Assembly (NCBI GenBank): GCA_031268145.1
Contig: JAIRXS010000030.1
Coordinates: 1-64,000 of the forward strand
Direction of reading: 5' to 3'
Length of the DNA stretch: 64,000 bases
From: Candidatus Endomicrobiellum siamense
GTDB lineage: Bacteria; Elusimicrobiota; Endomicrobiia; Endomicrobiales; Endomicrobiaceae
The notes beneath the pieces are model-generated. The model ran no database searches. It worked only from the letters and a program-made list of their open reading frames with translations, and was not told the origin of the DNA. This document shows, piece by piece, positions 20,345 through 29,793 of the stretch; the first letter of the stretch is position 1, and every line of letters begins with the position of its first letter. The position numbers and the translations under genes were made by a program.

Positions 20345-20951
20345 TTATAATTTTCTCAGCTATAATATTTTTTTTCTTATTTCTTATTTCTAAAACCATA
20401 TCTGAAGTGACAATACTTACAGTTGCATTTTTAGAATTAAAAGTTTCTATACCATTAGCTACAATTAAATCTAAATTTTTCTTTTTTAGTTTTATTAAAG
20501 CATTAGGTATTAAATCTTCCGTTTCTAAAGCAAAACCCGCAACAACCTGATTTTTTTTATTTTGCCCACAATATTTTATTATATCAGGATTTTGTTTAAG
20601 TTTTAGCGACATTATGATATTTGAGCAATCCTTTTTTATTTTATGCTTGCTTACCACTAAAGGTCTATAGTCTACAATAGCTGCCGCTCCTATAATAATA
20701 TCTGCCTCTTTAAAGCTACTTTTTGTAGCTTTAAACATATCTAAGGCTGTTATAACATTTACAACCTTTACATTTTTTGGCATTACTCTTGCAGTCCCTG
20801 AAACAAATACAACCTCATAGCCTTTTTTTGTCGCAGCTTCTGCTATAGCGCTACCCATTTGTCCTGAAGATTCATTAGTTATATATCTTACAGGATCAAT
20901 GTATTCTTTAGTCGAACCAGACAAAATAAGAAATGTAATCTTGTTATTCAT
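20292..20951 (-). CDS. coaB: Phosphopantothenate-cysteine ligase (CoaB)
   Basis: 219 aa; 'ILSGSTKEYIDPVRYITNESSGQMGSAIAEAA', 'AAAIVDYRP', 'VAGFALETED'. Confidence 0.88.
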   Translation of the reverse strand: MNNKITFLILSGSTKEYIDPVRYITNESSGQMGSAIAEAATKKGYEVVFVSGTARVMPKNVKVVNVITALDMFKATKSSFKEADIIIGAAAIVDYRPLVVSKHKIKKDCSNIIMSLKLKQNPDIIKYCGQNKKNQVVAGFALETEDLIPNALIKLKKKNLDLIVANGIETFNSKNATVSIVTSDMVLEIRNKKKNIIAEKIINETVRIFKSISPCKNDH

Positions 20952-21523
20952 TAATTCAATTGTTTTATCACAAAAGAAACTATATCCTCTACTTTAGCGA
21001 GACGGCCACTACCGTAATCCCCGCAAGCAAGCTCGCCACTTTCAGGCATTACAAAACTATATCCATAATTTTTTAAAGTTTCCATATTGTTACAAACTGC
21101 TTTGTGTGAAAGCATATCAGAGTTCATAGCAGGACATATCAAAATCTTTGCTTTTGAAGTAAGTACTGTACAAGAAAGTAAATCATCTGCTCTACCAACA
21201 GCAAGTCTTGCAATTATATCTGCAGTGGCAGGCGCTATAACAACAATATCTGCCTTTTTTGCTAAAGAAATATGATTGATGTCATAGGTTCCAATACTTT
21301 CAAACATATTTTGATGTACTTTATTTTTTGATAAAGTTTGCAAAGTAAGAGAGGTTATAAAATTAGCTCCACTTTTTGTTAAGATACACTCTACATTAGC
21401 TTGTAATTTAACAAGTTGCCTTATAATATCGCAAGTTTTGTATGCTGCAATACCACCACAAATACCTAAGATAACATTTTTATCTTTTAAATGCATCTTT
21501 TGTTTTTTTACGTAACTCTTCAA
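20951..21523 (-). CDS. coaC: Phosphopantothenoylcysteine decarboxylase (CoaC flavoprotein)
   Basis: 190 aa; 'GICGGIAAYKTCDIIRQL', 'VIAPATADIIARLAVGRADDLL', 'CPAMNSDM', 'ELACGDYGSGRL'. Confidence 0.9.
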   Translation of the reverse strand: MKSYVKKQKMHLKDKNVILGICGGIAAYKTCDIIRQLVKLQANVECILTKSGANFITSLTLQTLSKNKVHQNMFESIGTYDINHISLAKKADIVVIAPATADIIARLAVGRADDLLSCTVLTSKAKILICPAMNSDMLSHKAVCNNMETLKNYGYSFVMPESGELACGDYGSGRLAKVEDIVSFVIKQLN

Positions 21524-21719
21524 TTTTTTCTAAACTTGCAATACCAGTAACAACGTCATTTAAAGCTTTGTTGATTAACTCTGTCTGAGGTAGTTTTTTA
21601 AATTCTTCATTATATTTATTTACTGAAATCCACTTTAATGCCATTTTTACTATCTCATATCTTCCAAGCTCAGATGATGAAATTGCTTCTCTTAGTTGAT
21701 TGTCCGTAAATTGTGCCAT
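21480..21719 (-). CDS. rpoZ: RNA polymerase omega subunit-like
   Basis: 79 aa; 'GRYEIVKMALKWI..' and position between gmk and coaC. Confidence 0.75.
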   Translation of the reverse strand: MAQFTDNQLREAISSSELGRYEIVKMALKWISVNKYNEEFKKLPQTELINKALNDVVTGIASLEKIEELRKKTKDAFKR

Positions 21720-21757
21720 TGCATTTCCCCCGTATACATAAATTAATTAAAATAATT

Positions 21758-22330
21758 TTAATTTTTTATTATTTTATATTTTAAAGACTTTATAATAGTT
21801 TTTACAGAATCTATAACTTCTTCTAAATTAGCATTTATAACAAGGTAATCGTATCTTTCTAAATATTGTATTTCTTTTTTAGCATTTTTTATGCGCATAT
21901 TTATTGTTTCTATGCTATCTTTATTTCTAGAAATCAAACGCTGCTTTAAAACTTTAAGATTCTTAGTCATAATAAAAATCATACAAGATTGTGGATATTG
22001 CTTTTTTATCTTTAATGCACCTTGCACATCAATTTCTAAAAGAATAGTTTTTCCAGAACGTAATGTTTTATTTAAAAAATCTTTTGAAGTAGCATAGTAA
22101 TTGTTGTGTACTTTAGCAAATTCAACAAATTTTTTCGATTTAAGCATTTGTTTAAATTCAGTTTCTTTTACAAAAAAATAGTCTCTAGAATTTTTTTCTC
22201 CCTTGCGAGGCTCTCTAGTTGTATAAGATACTGAACGTAATATATTTTTGTCGCTTTTTATAATAGCATCGCATATAGTGGTTTTTCCGGCTCCAGAAGG
22301 TGCAGAAATTACAACAATATTACCTAGCAT
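21758..22330 (-). CDS. gmk: Guanylate kinase
   Basis: 190 aa; 'SAPSGAGKTTICDAI', 'SYTTREPRKGEKNSRDYFFV'. Confidence 0.95.
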   Translation of the reverse strand: MLGNIVVISAPSGAGKTTICDAIIKSDKNILRSVSYTTREPRKGEKNSRDYFFVKETEFKQMLKSKKFVEFAKVHNNYYATSKDFLNKTLRSGKTILLEIDVQGALKIKKQYPQSCMIFIMTKNLKVLKQRLISRNKDSIETINMRIKNAKKEIQYLERYDYLVINANLEEVIDSVKTIIKSLKYKIIKN

Positions 22331-22501
22331 TGTTAAAGTTCCTCTATTTTCAATTAAATCATATAAATATATGACATATTATATTATTTTACATATTTTA
22401 AAAGTTTTTTGCACATAGCGATGACAAAATGTTATCTAAATTTGATTTGATATATATTTTATAGTAAAATTATTATAATAATCAATTTTGGGTAAACTAT
22501 T

Positions 22502-23428
22502 ATGGCAAATAAAGATTTATTATCAATTTACGACCTGTCAAACAAAGAAATAAGGGATTTATTTAAAAAAGCATTCGAACTAAAAAATAAAAAAAAATAT
22601 TTAGATATTTTTAAAGGCAAAACTTTAGGAATTATGCTTGAAAAGCCCTCCACAAGAACCATGGTATCTTTTGCTGTGGCAATGACGCAGCTTGGAGGCA
22701 CACCAATATTTTTAACCGCAGAAAAAATGCAGCGTTCTAGAGGAGAGTCTATATATGACACTTCAAAAGTTTTATCTAAATATTTAAATGCTTTAATGAT
22801 AAGAACATTTAAGCATGCTGATATCTTAGATTTTGCTAAATATTGTTCCATCCCTATTATAAATGGACTAACTGATTATGAACATCCCTGCCAAGTTTTA
22901 GCTGACATAATGACAATAATGGAACTTCTTAAAGCAAAAAGTATAGAAACTTTAAAAAAAATTAAAATAGTATATATTGGAGACAGCAATAATATTGTAA
23001 ATTCGTTAATTGCAATCTCTGCAATTTTAGGATTAGATTTAACTATAATTTCTCCCACAGAATATCAAGTTAGAAGTGAAATTTTAAAACAAGCTGTACA
23101 ATATGCATATAAAACTGGTTCTGAAATTAAAGTGACCAACGATGTAACTGCTGCTAAAAATGCAGATGTAATTTACACAGATGTATGGACATCTATGGGA
23201 TTTGAAACTGAAAAAGCAAAAAGAAAAAAAATTTTTACTCCCTACCAAGTAAATTCTGAACTTCTTAAAAAAGTGTCTTCAAAATGCATAGTTTTACATT
23301 GTTTGCCAGCTTTAAGGGGAGAAGAAATAACTGTAGATATTATGGAAAAACACGAGAATTCTATATTTATTCAAGCGGAAAATAGACTGTATGTCCAAAA
23401 AGCAGTACTCTTACACTTTATCAAATAA
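22502..23428 (+). CDS. argF: Ornithine carbamoyltransferase
   Basis: 308 aa; 'KPSTRTMVSF', 'DYEHPCQVLADIMT', 'HCLPALRGEE'. Confidence 0.93.
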   Translation: MANKDLLSIYDLSNKEIRDLFKKAFELKNKKKYLDIFKGKTLGIMLEKPSTRTMVSFAVAMTQLGGTPIFLTAEKMQRSRGESIYDTSKVLSKYLNALMIRTFKHADILDFAKYCSIPIINGLTDYEHPCQVLADIMTIMELLKAKSIETLKKIKIVYIGDSNNIVNSLIAISAILGLDLTIISPTEYQVRSEILKQAVQYAYKTGSEIKVTNDVTAAKNADVIYTDVWTSMGFETEKAKRKKIFTPYQVNSELLKKVSSKCIVLHCLPALRGEEITVDIMEKHENSIFIQAENRLYVQKAVLLHFIK

Positions 23429-23987
23429 AAAAATTATCCTCGCTTCTTGTTCTCCAAGAAGAATTTTGTTATTAAGGCAATGGGGACTTTCTTTTTCAAT
23501 TATACCAAGCAATATAAATGAAAACTCTCATTTAAAAAAACCATCCTCTATAGTAAAAAACCTTGCTTTTAGAAAGGCTAGCTTTATTGCGAAGCAACAT
23601 AAAGACAAAATTGTATTAGCTGCAGATACTATTGTTGTTTTAAATGGTAAAATTATTGGAAAACCCAAAGATAAAAAAGAATCTACAAAAATAATAAAAG
23701 AATTAAATGGAAGTATTCATAAAGTCTACACTGGTGTTGCCATAATTTATAACAACAAAAAAAATGTATTTTACGATGTGGCCAGTGTTAAAATGAAAAA
23801 TTTACCGCAGAGAAATTTGGAACAACTTTTTGGTAAACACATGGACAAAGCAGGCTCTTATGCAGTACAAGACCGTAAAGATAATTTTGTAGAAAAAATC
23901 TATGGAGACTATTATACCGTAGTAGGCTTACCTTATCTAAAACTTGCCAAAGAATTAAAAAAATTTGACATTTATTTAAAAAGATAA
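23391..23987 (+). CDS. maf: Maf-like nucleotide pyrophosphatase
   Basis: 198 aa; 'KIILASCSPRRILLLRQWG', 'AADTIVVLNGKIIGKP', 'KAGSYAVQD'. Confidence 0.93.
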   Translation: MSKKQYSYTLSNKKIILASCSPRRILLLRQWGLSFSIIPSNINENSHLKKPSSIVKNLAFRKASFIAKQHKDKIVLAADTIVVLNGKIIGKPKDKKESTKIIKELNGSIHKVYTGVAIIYNNKKNVFYDVASVKMKNLPQRNLEQLFGKHMDKAGSYAVQDRKDNFVEKIYGDYYTVVGLPYLKLAKELKKFDIYLKR

Positions 23988-24038
23988 ACTTTTTGTGAAA
24001 TTTATTACTCAACAGCTAGAAGAATTTTAATGGAGCAA

Positions 24039-24689
24039 CTATTTAAAAATAATATCGTTGGTCATTATTTTAGAACTTTTTATTACCTGTTGATACCATT
24101 CATTTAACACTACATTAATTTTTGAGCTAAATAATTCTTCCTTTGTTTTATCTTTCTGTTTTGCAACAGTGACTACTTCATAATTCCAAAGTTTAACAGA
24201 AGAAGCAAGTAACATTTTTAATTTTATACCAGCTATTTGTTTTTTTCTTAAAAGTTCGTATTCTTTAGGACTCATACGCATAGCTCTTAAAAAAGCCATA
24301 TATTTTGTAGTACTAAAAACTCCATTCTCTTTAAATTGTAAAGAATTCTGCAAATCTAAACTTAACTCTTCGTCTGTAACAGAAATACAATAAAGTTTTG
24401 ATTGCTGATAAAAAATTTCATCTTGTACTAAAGTTTGCAAGATATTTGCTTTTAATTGTTGTTTTTGATTATCAGAAAGATAAACGCCTGATGTTTTTTG
24501 ATAAGATTCTACAGTATTTTCGTAAACAAACATATATAAGCGCAAAGGCACCTTTTTACCGTTGACTTTTACAGCATAATCGTTTGAGCCAAGAGAGTTT
24601 ACAATCGCACTAAAAATAATTACACCAACAAATGCAACAATTGTTACAATAAAAATCACACGAACATGTTTTCTGAAGAAATTCATCAT
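24039..24689 (-). CDS. SurA N-terminal/PpiD-like membrane-anchored chaperone domain protein
   Basis: 216 aa; N-terminal TM anchor and 'DYAVKVNGKKVPLRLYMFVYENTVESYQ' SurA_N-like pattern; no parvulin domain. Confidence 0.65.
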   Translation of the reverse strand: MMNFFRKHVRVIFIVTIVAFVGVIIFSAIVNSLGSNDYAVKVNGKKVPLRLYMFVYENTVESYQKTSGVYLSDNQKQQLKANILQTLVQDEIFYQQSKLYCISVTDEELSLDLQNSLQFKENGVFSTTKYMAFLRAMRMSPKEYELLRKKQIAGIKLKMLLASSVKLWNYEVVTVAKQKDKTKEELFSSKINVVLNEWYQQVIKSSKIMTNDIIFK

Positions 24690-25054
24690 TCTTTTTGTTC
24701 TCCAATATTATTTTCTTTTATTATCATTTCAGACTTACCATAAAAACATGCACCTTGAGCAATAGATAAAATATTTGCCTTAATATCCCCAACAATATTT
24801 GCATGAGGCAAAATTTCTATAGTTTCGGACGCATCAATATTTCCCTTTACAATTCCACTTATTATTATATTTTTAGTCTTAATATCACCTATAACTTCTG
24901 CCTTTTGACCTACAACAACACCATAAGCATTAATATTGCCTGTAATTTTCCCATCTACTCGTAGAACTTTATCTGTAGTTATCGTTCCCTCAAAAACAGC
25001 ATTTTCTCCTATAAGAGTTTCAACTGATTCAAGTAAATTCTTATTTTTAGACAT
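24686..25054 (-). CDS. Bactofilin (polymer-forming cytoskeletal protein)
   Basis: 122 aa; 'TLIGENAVFEGTITTDKVLRVDGKITGNI' and beta-helical repeats. Confidence 0.9.
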   Translation of the reverse strand: MSKNKNLLESVETLIGENAVFEGTITTDKVLRVDGKITGNINAYGVVVGQKAEVIGDIKTKNIIISGIVKGNIDASETIEILPHANIVGDIKANILSIAQGACFYGKSEMIIKENNIGEQKE

Positions 25055-25072
25055 AAGGACACAATTTCCTTT

Positions 25073-26029
25073 TTAATAATTGTTAGAAAAATAGCCCATC
25101 AAATATGGTTTTGGATTTATCGCTTTACCCTTAAAATGAACTTCATAATGCAAGTGAGGCCCTGTTGATGATGAACCTGTGCTGCCCATCTTTGCAATAA
25201 GTTGACCTCTTACAACATTGTCCCCAACTTTTACAAGTTTTTTAGATAAATGAGCATAGAGAGTTCTATAATTGTGGCCATGATCTATAACTATAACATT
25301 GCCGTAACCAGACTGTTTGCCTGAAAAAATGATTTTACCATCGGCTGTACACAGTATAGGTGTAAAAGTGACATTTGCTATATCTATACCTGAATGAAAA
25401 TCTCTCGTTTTAAAAATAGGGTGTGCCCTAAAACCATAAACAGAAGATATTCTTCCATCACAGGGCCAACCGCATGGAGTTGCTAAAAAAATAGACTTTT
25501 GCCTATTAATATGAGATATTATCTCATTTTGACTTTGCGACATAAATCTATGTTGCTCATATAATACATTAGTTTGATACATTAAATCTGAATAATCAAT
25601 TTTAGCTAAATTGCCAGATAAAATTGATGAGAACATATTGACTTGCGTAAAAGCAGGCCCCCCTTTACCAAGCATTGGAAAAAGACCCTCTTCTATTACA
25701 GATTTTCTTGTATTTAAAGAAAGCAATAAACGTATCTTTTCATCATTGTCTTGTAGTTTTTCTAAGATACTTTTAGTTTTATTTAATTGATTTGTAAACA
25801 AAAAAAGTTTTACTTGCATTACTTTAATTTCAGTTTTTGCTTTGATATAGTCAAAATGTTTAACTACTACATAGCCTGCAAATGAAGTTGTTAATGTCCA
25901 CAAAAAAAGACACACACAACAAAACAATAATGAAATATTAATTTTAGTAGGAGACTTCCCCTCATAAGAAACAAAGAGTATGGTAAGCCTTTTTCTTGAC
26001 TTTTGTTTAATGTAATTCAATATGCCCAT
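25073..26029 (-). CDS. M23 family metallopeptidase (LytM/DipM-like)
   Basis: 318 aa; 'YGFRAHPIFKTRDFHSGIDIA', 'HGHNYRTLYAHLSK', 'TGPHLHYEVHFKGKAINPKPY'. Confidence 0.95.
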   Translation of the reverse strand: MGILNYIKQKSRKRLTILFVSYEGKSPTKINISLLFCCVCLFLWTLTTSFAGYVVVKHFDYIKAKTEIKVMQVKLFLFTNQLNKTKSILEKLQDNDEKIRLLLSLNTRKSVIEEGLFPMLGKGGPAFTQVNMFSSILSGNLAKIDYSDLMYQTNVLYEQHRFMSQSQNEIISHINRQKSIFLATPCGWPCDGRISSVYGFRAHPIFKTRDFHSGIDIANVTFTPILCTADGKIIFSGKQSGYGNVIVIDHGHNYRTLYAHLSKKLVKVGDNVVRGQLIAKMGSTGSSSTGPHLHYEVHFKGKAINPKPYLMGYFSNNY

Positions 26030-26152
26030 AGAGTAATTTTATCATACACCAAATTTCATGTCAACTACTTGCTTTGACCCAATACTGATCAAGTTTTAAC
26101 GAGTATCAATTTTTCTTAAATTGTTTTAACAACAATAAAGGAAATAATTGCA

Positions 26153-26716
26153 TTACAATCTTAGAATTTTATTTTTGTCCACTAAGAAGCAATGTTTTGC
26201 TAATTCCATCATTGGTTTATCGCTTATTTGATCGGTGTAGAAATTGTCAATAGTTTGGTTTGAGTAGTGTTTTTGAAAGAGTTTTACTTTTTCGATACCA
26301 CGTAAATTTGGCGAAAGAAGTTTGCCAGTTTTCGGATCAACTTTGCTGGCAAGGAGATGAACACTTAATTTTTGACAAATTGGCTCTAAGAGAAAATCAG
26401 CCGATGCAGAAATAATTAAATCAGAAGGTTGTTTTTGTGTAAGATACCATTGTTTTATTTTATGTTCATAAGCTTGCCAGAATTGTTCGACAAATTTATT
26501 AGTATCAATTTTTGGTAAAAACAACTTATAAAATTGTTCTTTAAATTCACTACGAGTAATAAGTTTTAATTTAAAACGAATAACATTGACAAAATTAGGT
26601 AAAAGTGTGAGAAGAAGTTTTGGTGATTTTTTTAATGAAAATAAATAAAAATCCACTGTTGAATCACCATCATAAATTGTACCGTCAAAATCATAAGTAT
26701 TGAAAGGAGTTCTCAT
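26153..26716 (-). CDS. HAD-IB family phosphatase
   Basis: 187 aa; 'TYDFDGTIYDGDS', 'LIISASADFLLEPIC', 'DQISDKPMM'. Confidence 0.85.
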   Translation of the reverse strand: MRTPFNTYDFDGTIYDGDSTVDFYLFSLKKSPKLLLTLLPNFVNVIRFKLKLITRSEFKEQFYKLFLPKIDTNKFVEQFWQAYEHKIKQWYLTQKQPSDLIISASADFLLEPICQKLSVHLLASKVDPKTGKLLSPNLRGIEKVKLFQKHYSNQTIDNFYTDQISDKPMMELAKHCFLVDKNKILRL

Positions 26717-26722
26717 TTTAGT

Positions 26723-26893
26723 TTACTCGGTTTTAATTTTTATTAAGTAGAAAATTGCACAAAGCCAAACCCAAATTGTAAGCATAAATATATCATGCAC
26801 CATCCAAGCGTGTATTTTAGAATGATTATTCAAAATAATTATCCATAAAAATGGAATCACCCCAACACTCACTAAAAACAACAAAGAATTCAT
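26723..26893 (-). CDS. 56-aa two-TM membrane protein or C-terminal remnant of a membrane protein
   Basis: MNSLLFLVSVGVIPFLWIIILNNHSKIHAWMVHDIFMLTIWVWLCAIFYLIKIKTE*; below the ORF-track length cutoff. Confidence 0.45.
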   Translation of the reverse strand: MNSLLFLVSVGVIPFLWIIILNNHSKIHAWMVHDIFMLTIWVWLCAIFYLIKIKTE

Positions 26894-26976
26894 TTCTTGA
26901 ATACCTTTTTTTATTCAAAATCCTCCACTTATTTTATCCTTTTTTTGTCTTATTTTTTGGGCTCATTATAGCATTT

Positions 26977-29769
26977 TTATCTACAAATATAGAAATATTT
27001 GCAAGTTTTACAGTTTGCTATGTCATTTTTATCATGCTCAAAATATTCTTCTTGATTAATTTCTTCAATTAAAAATTTAACCATATCCATACATTTTTCA
27101 TAGATTGCATCTTCTTGTGGGAACAGTTTAATATCAGTTTTTTTTATATCATAAATTCCACAAATAGAATTTTTAACATTTGTAGACTTTTCAAATATAT
27201 ATTTATACATTGGAAGCTGCAATGAACTAACAGCTTTTTTTATATCCTGCCTACTAAACGTTTTTAAGTTTTCAAAACGCTTTTTGTTAACAATATTAGC
27301 TTTTATATTACCTGTTTTATAATCAAATATAGTATAATTACCATTGAGCTCATCTATTCTGTCTATTTTACTTTCCAAGATGTAAACATTTCCAGATTTT
27401 AATATAATGTCTGAAATATACTTTTTTTCGCAAGCAAAAATTCTATATTGACGAAGTTCTTCACAATCTAAGAAACTTTTCATTTTATGTATCAAAATTT
27501 CTTGTATCATAAATGCGTCTTCTCTAAATTTAAAAGATTCACAATTAGCAATTTTATTTTTTAAAGTATTTAAAAAATAAGATTTAAAACTTGAATTTTG
27601 AACTTCTTTTGAAGATAAATTTTCATGAAATGTCTCTTTTAAAAAATCATGTATAAAATTTCCTATATCACTTGCGTCAACTTCCTGTCCAATTTCTTTA
27701 CTGTTATCTAAAAGCAACACATACATAAAATAAAATTTTAATCTACAATCTAAATAAGTATCTATTTTAGTGTAGGTATAAGATAAATTTGAAAGATATT
27801 TTTTAATCTCTTTAGTTTTTTTATACTTCTTTTTAAAAAATTGCTTTAAAGGGAATTTCGGCAAAACAAATTTAGATACATTTATAGCATTAAGATCTTT
27901 TTGCTCAAGCTGTTTTTCCCAAATAATAGATTCTATAAATCTACTTCTTTCATCTTTATCATTGTCCGGGTAAATAAGATTTACATTTTTGGCGCCAGAT
28001 ATAATTTTATTAAAATGATATTTTTGTATTTCATATTCTTTCTTTGGAATCTCAACACCTAAAGCATACATTATATCTTTTGGAATAAGAGACGCTTCTT
28101 TTTTTATTGCAGGAAATGAAGAGTCTTTCATTCCCACAACAAAAATATTTTCAAAAAAAAGATTTCTAGACTCTAAAAGTCCTAAAATTTGTAAAGATTT
28201 TAATGGAGAACCCGGCAAAACAATTCTTTTATCCTTACTTATTTTTCTAAAAAGACTAACCAATTCCTGTTTCTCAAATTTTACTTTACAAAAACTATCA
28301 AACTTCATCTCCTTGAAAATTGAAAACAGTATATCCATAGCTTCAATATTTAATGGATAACTGCTCGCAGCACTTAAACGATATACTTTTTCTAAAAACA
28401 TATTAATAGTTTCAGAAAACATATGAAAATCATCTACATTTTCCCAAGCAGAAAAAAAGCTTGTCCATATTTCATTTAATATATCTACAATCTTTTTACT
28501 AGAAAAATCCCCTAAAACTTTAGTTACAGTAAGACTGATCTCTTCTATTAAATCTATATCGTTTAATATTTCTTGAAAAGATATGAAAGTTTTTCCGCTC
28601 AAACTACTATTTGAATTTTGTTTTAAAGCCTTTTCTATTTTATGTACAATAATTCTAGATATAGAGCTTTCTTGAAAAAATCTCATATTTTTAAATAGAG
28701 GGTTAATAAGTATTTTTATTACATCTTTAGAATAATAATATTTATCTTTTTTAGAAAGTTGAGCTTCAATAATATTATCTAGTAAAGAATAAACGGCGGT
28801 TTTAGAAATAGGATAACCTGCAGCAACATTATATTTATCTGTAATACTAGAAATCTCAGATACTACCGCCTGCAGAATTTGAGAATCAGGCACGATTATT
28901 AGCGTTTTATCTAATTGACTGTCAGAGTAGCTAGAAATAAGGTTTTTAAGCAAAGCTCCTTGGGATTGATCGTCAAAAGCAGAGTAAATGTTTAATTTAT
29001 AATCATTTTTTTGAGACTGCACATTTGGAATATTTTGACCAAACTGTTTATATAGATTTTCTAAAATGCTGTATTCTTTAGGATTGCCTTGCGTAAAGAT
29101 AGTAAGATTAGATTTGTTATATAGTTTTTTAAAAATCTCTACCTCTGCCTTGTACAAATAAAAAGGTGTAATTAATATTATTTCATCAAACCCTTTAGAT
29201 AAAATATCAACATCAAAAGAAGTCGCTTTTAGAAAGCCATACCCACTAGTAATTTTTGAAGTTTTATCTAAAGTCTCATGAAATAAGTTTCTTATTTTAA
29301 AAATATTTTTTAGTAATTCATTAATACTTTCTGGGACATCATATCCAATTTCGGCATTTGCTTTTATTGTTTTAAGTTTTTCTTCTGAAACCATTTCTAA
29401 ATCTAGCTGTTGTATAAAATACAAAATTTCAAAAGCCCAATCCATAAAAGATATAAAAGAAAGCTTTTCCTTTAAAAGATGTGGGAAATATTTTTTTATT
29501 ATTTCAAAAATGATAAATGCAGCTTCTAGGTCAGAAATTTTTATGGAATTGGTATTGTCAAAAATTATAGATTCAATAAATTCATCATTAGTAAAACATT
29601 CAGGAGGAAAAAAAGAAATTTGTTTAATATTTGCCAACTGCTTTTTTATAAATAAAAATGGTCTCTTTCCACCACTAATTAAAACATGCTTGTTTAAAGA
29701 ATTTGTAACATAATTAGTGGTAAAATCTATAATACTTTCACCACTGCCAATATTTATTATTTGCGACAT
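26977..29769 (-). CDS. addB: PD-(D/E)XK exonuclease, AddB-like
   Basis: 930 aa; C-terminal nuclease 'ESKIDRIDELNGNYTIFDYKTG' and Cys cluster 'CKTCKYFYIC'; adjacent to AddA-like helicase. Confidence 0.8.
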   Translation of the reverse strand: MSQIINIGSGESIIDFTTNYVTNSLNKHVLISGGKRPFLFIKKQLANIKQISFFPPECFTNDEFIESIIFDNTNSIKISDLEAAFIIFEIIKKYFPHLLKEKLSFISFMDWAFEILYFIQQLDLEMVSEEKLKTIKANAEIGYDVPESINELLKNIFKIRNLFHETLDKTSKITSGYGFLKATSFDVDILSKGFDEIILITPFYLYKAEVEIFKKLYNKSNLTIFTQGNPKEYSILENLYKQFGQNIPNVQSQKNDYKLNIYSAFDDQSQGALLKNLISSYSDSQLDKTLIIVPDSQILQAVVSEISSITDKYNVAAGYPISKTAVYSLLDNIIEAQLSKKDKYYYSKDVIKILINPLFKNMRFFQESSISRIIVHKIEKALKQNSNSSLSGKTFISFQEILNDIDLIEEISLTVTKVLGDFSSKKIVDILNEIWTSFFSAWENVDDFHMFSETINMFLEKVYRLSAASSYPLNIEAMDILFSIFKEMKFDSFCKVKFEKQELVSLFRKISKDKRIVLPGSPLKSLQILGLLESRNLFFENIFVVGMKDSSFPAIKKEASLIPKDIMYALGVEIPKKEYEIQKYHFNKIISGAKNVNLIYPDNDKDERSRFIESIIWEKQLEQKDLNAINVSKFVLPKFPLKQFFKKKYKKTKEIKKYLSNLSYTYTKIDTYLDCRLKFYFMYVLLLDNSKEIGQEVDASDIGNFIHDFLKETFHENLSSKEVQNSSFKSYFLNTLKNKIANCESFKFREDAFMIQEILIHKMKSFLDCEELRQYRIFACEKKYISDIILKSGNVYILESKIDRIDELNGNYTIFDYKTGNIKANIVNKKRFENLKTFSRQDIKKAVSSLQLPMYKYIFEKSTNVKNSICGIYDIKKTDIKLFPQEDAIYEKCMDMVKFLIEEINQEEYFEHDKNDIANCKTCKYFYICR

Positions 29770-29793
29770 TTTACTTCCTTATTTAGTAAAGTT

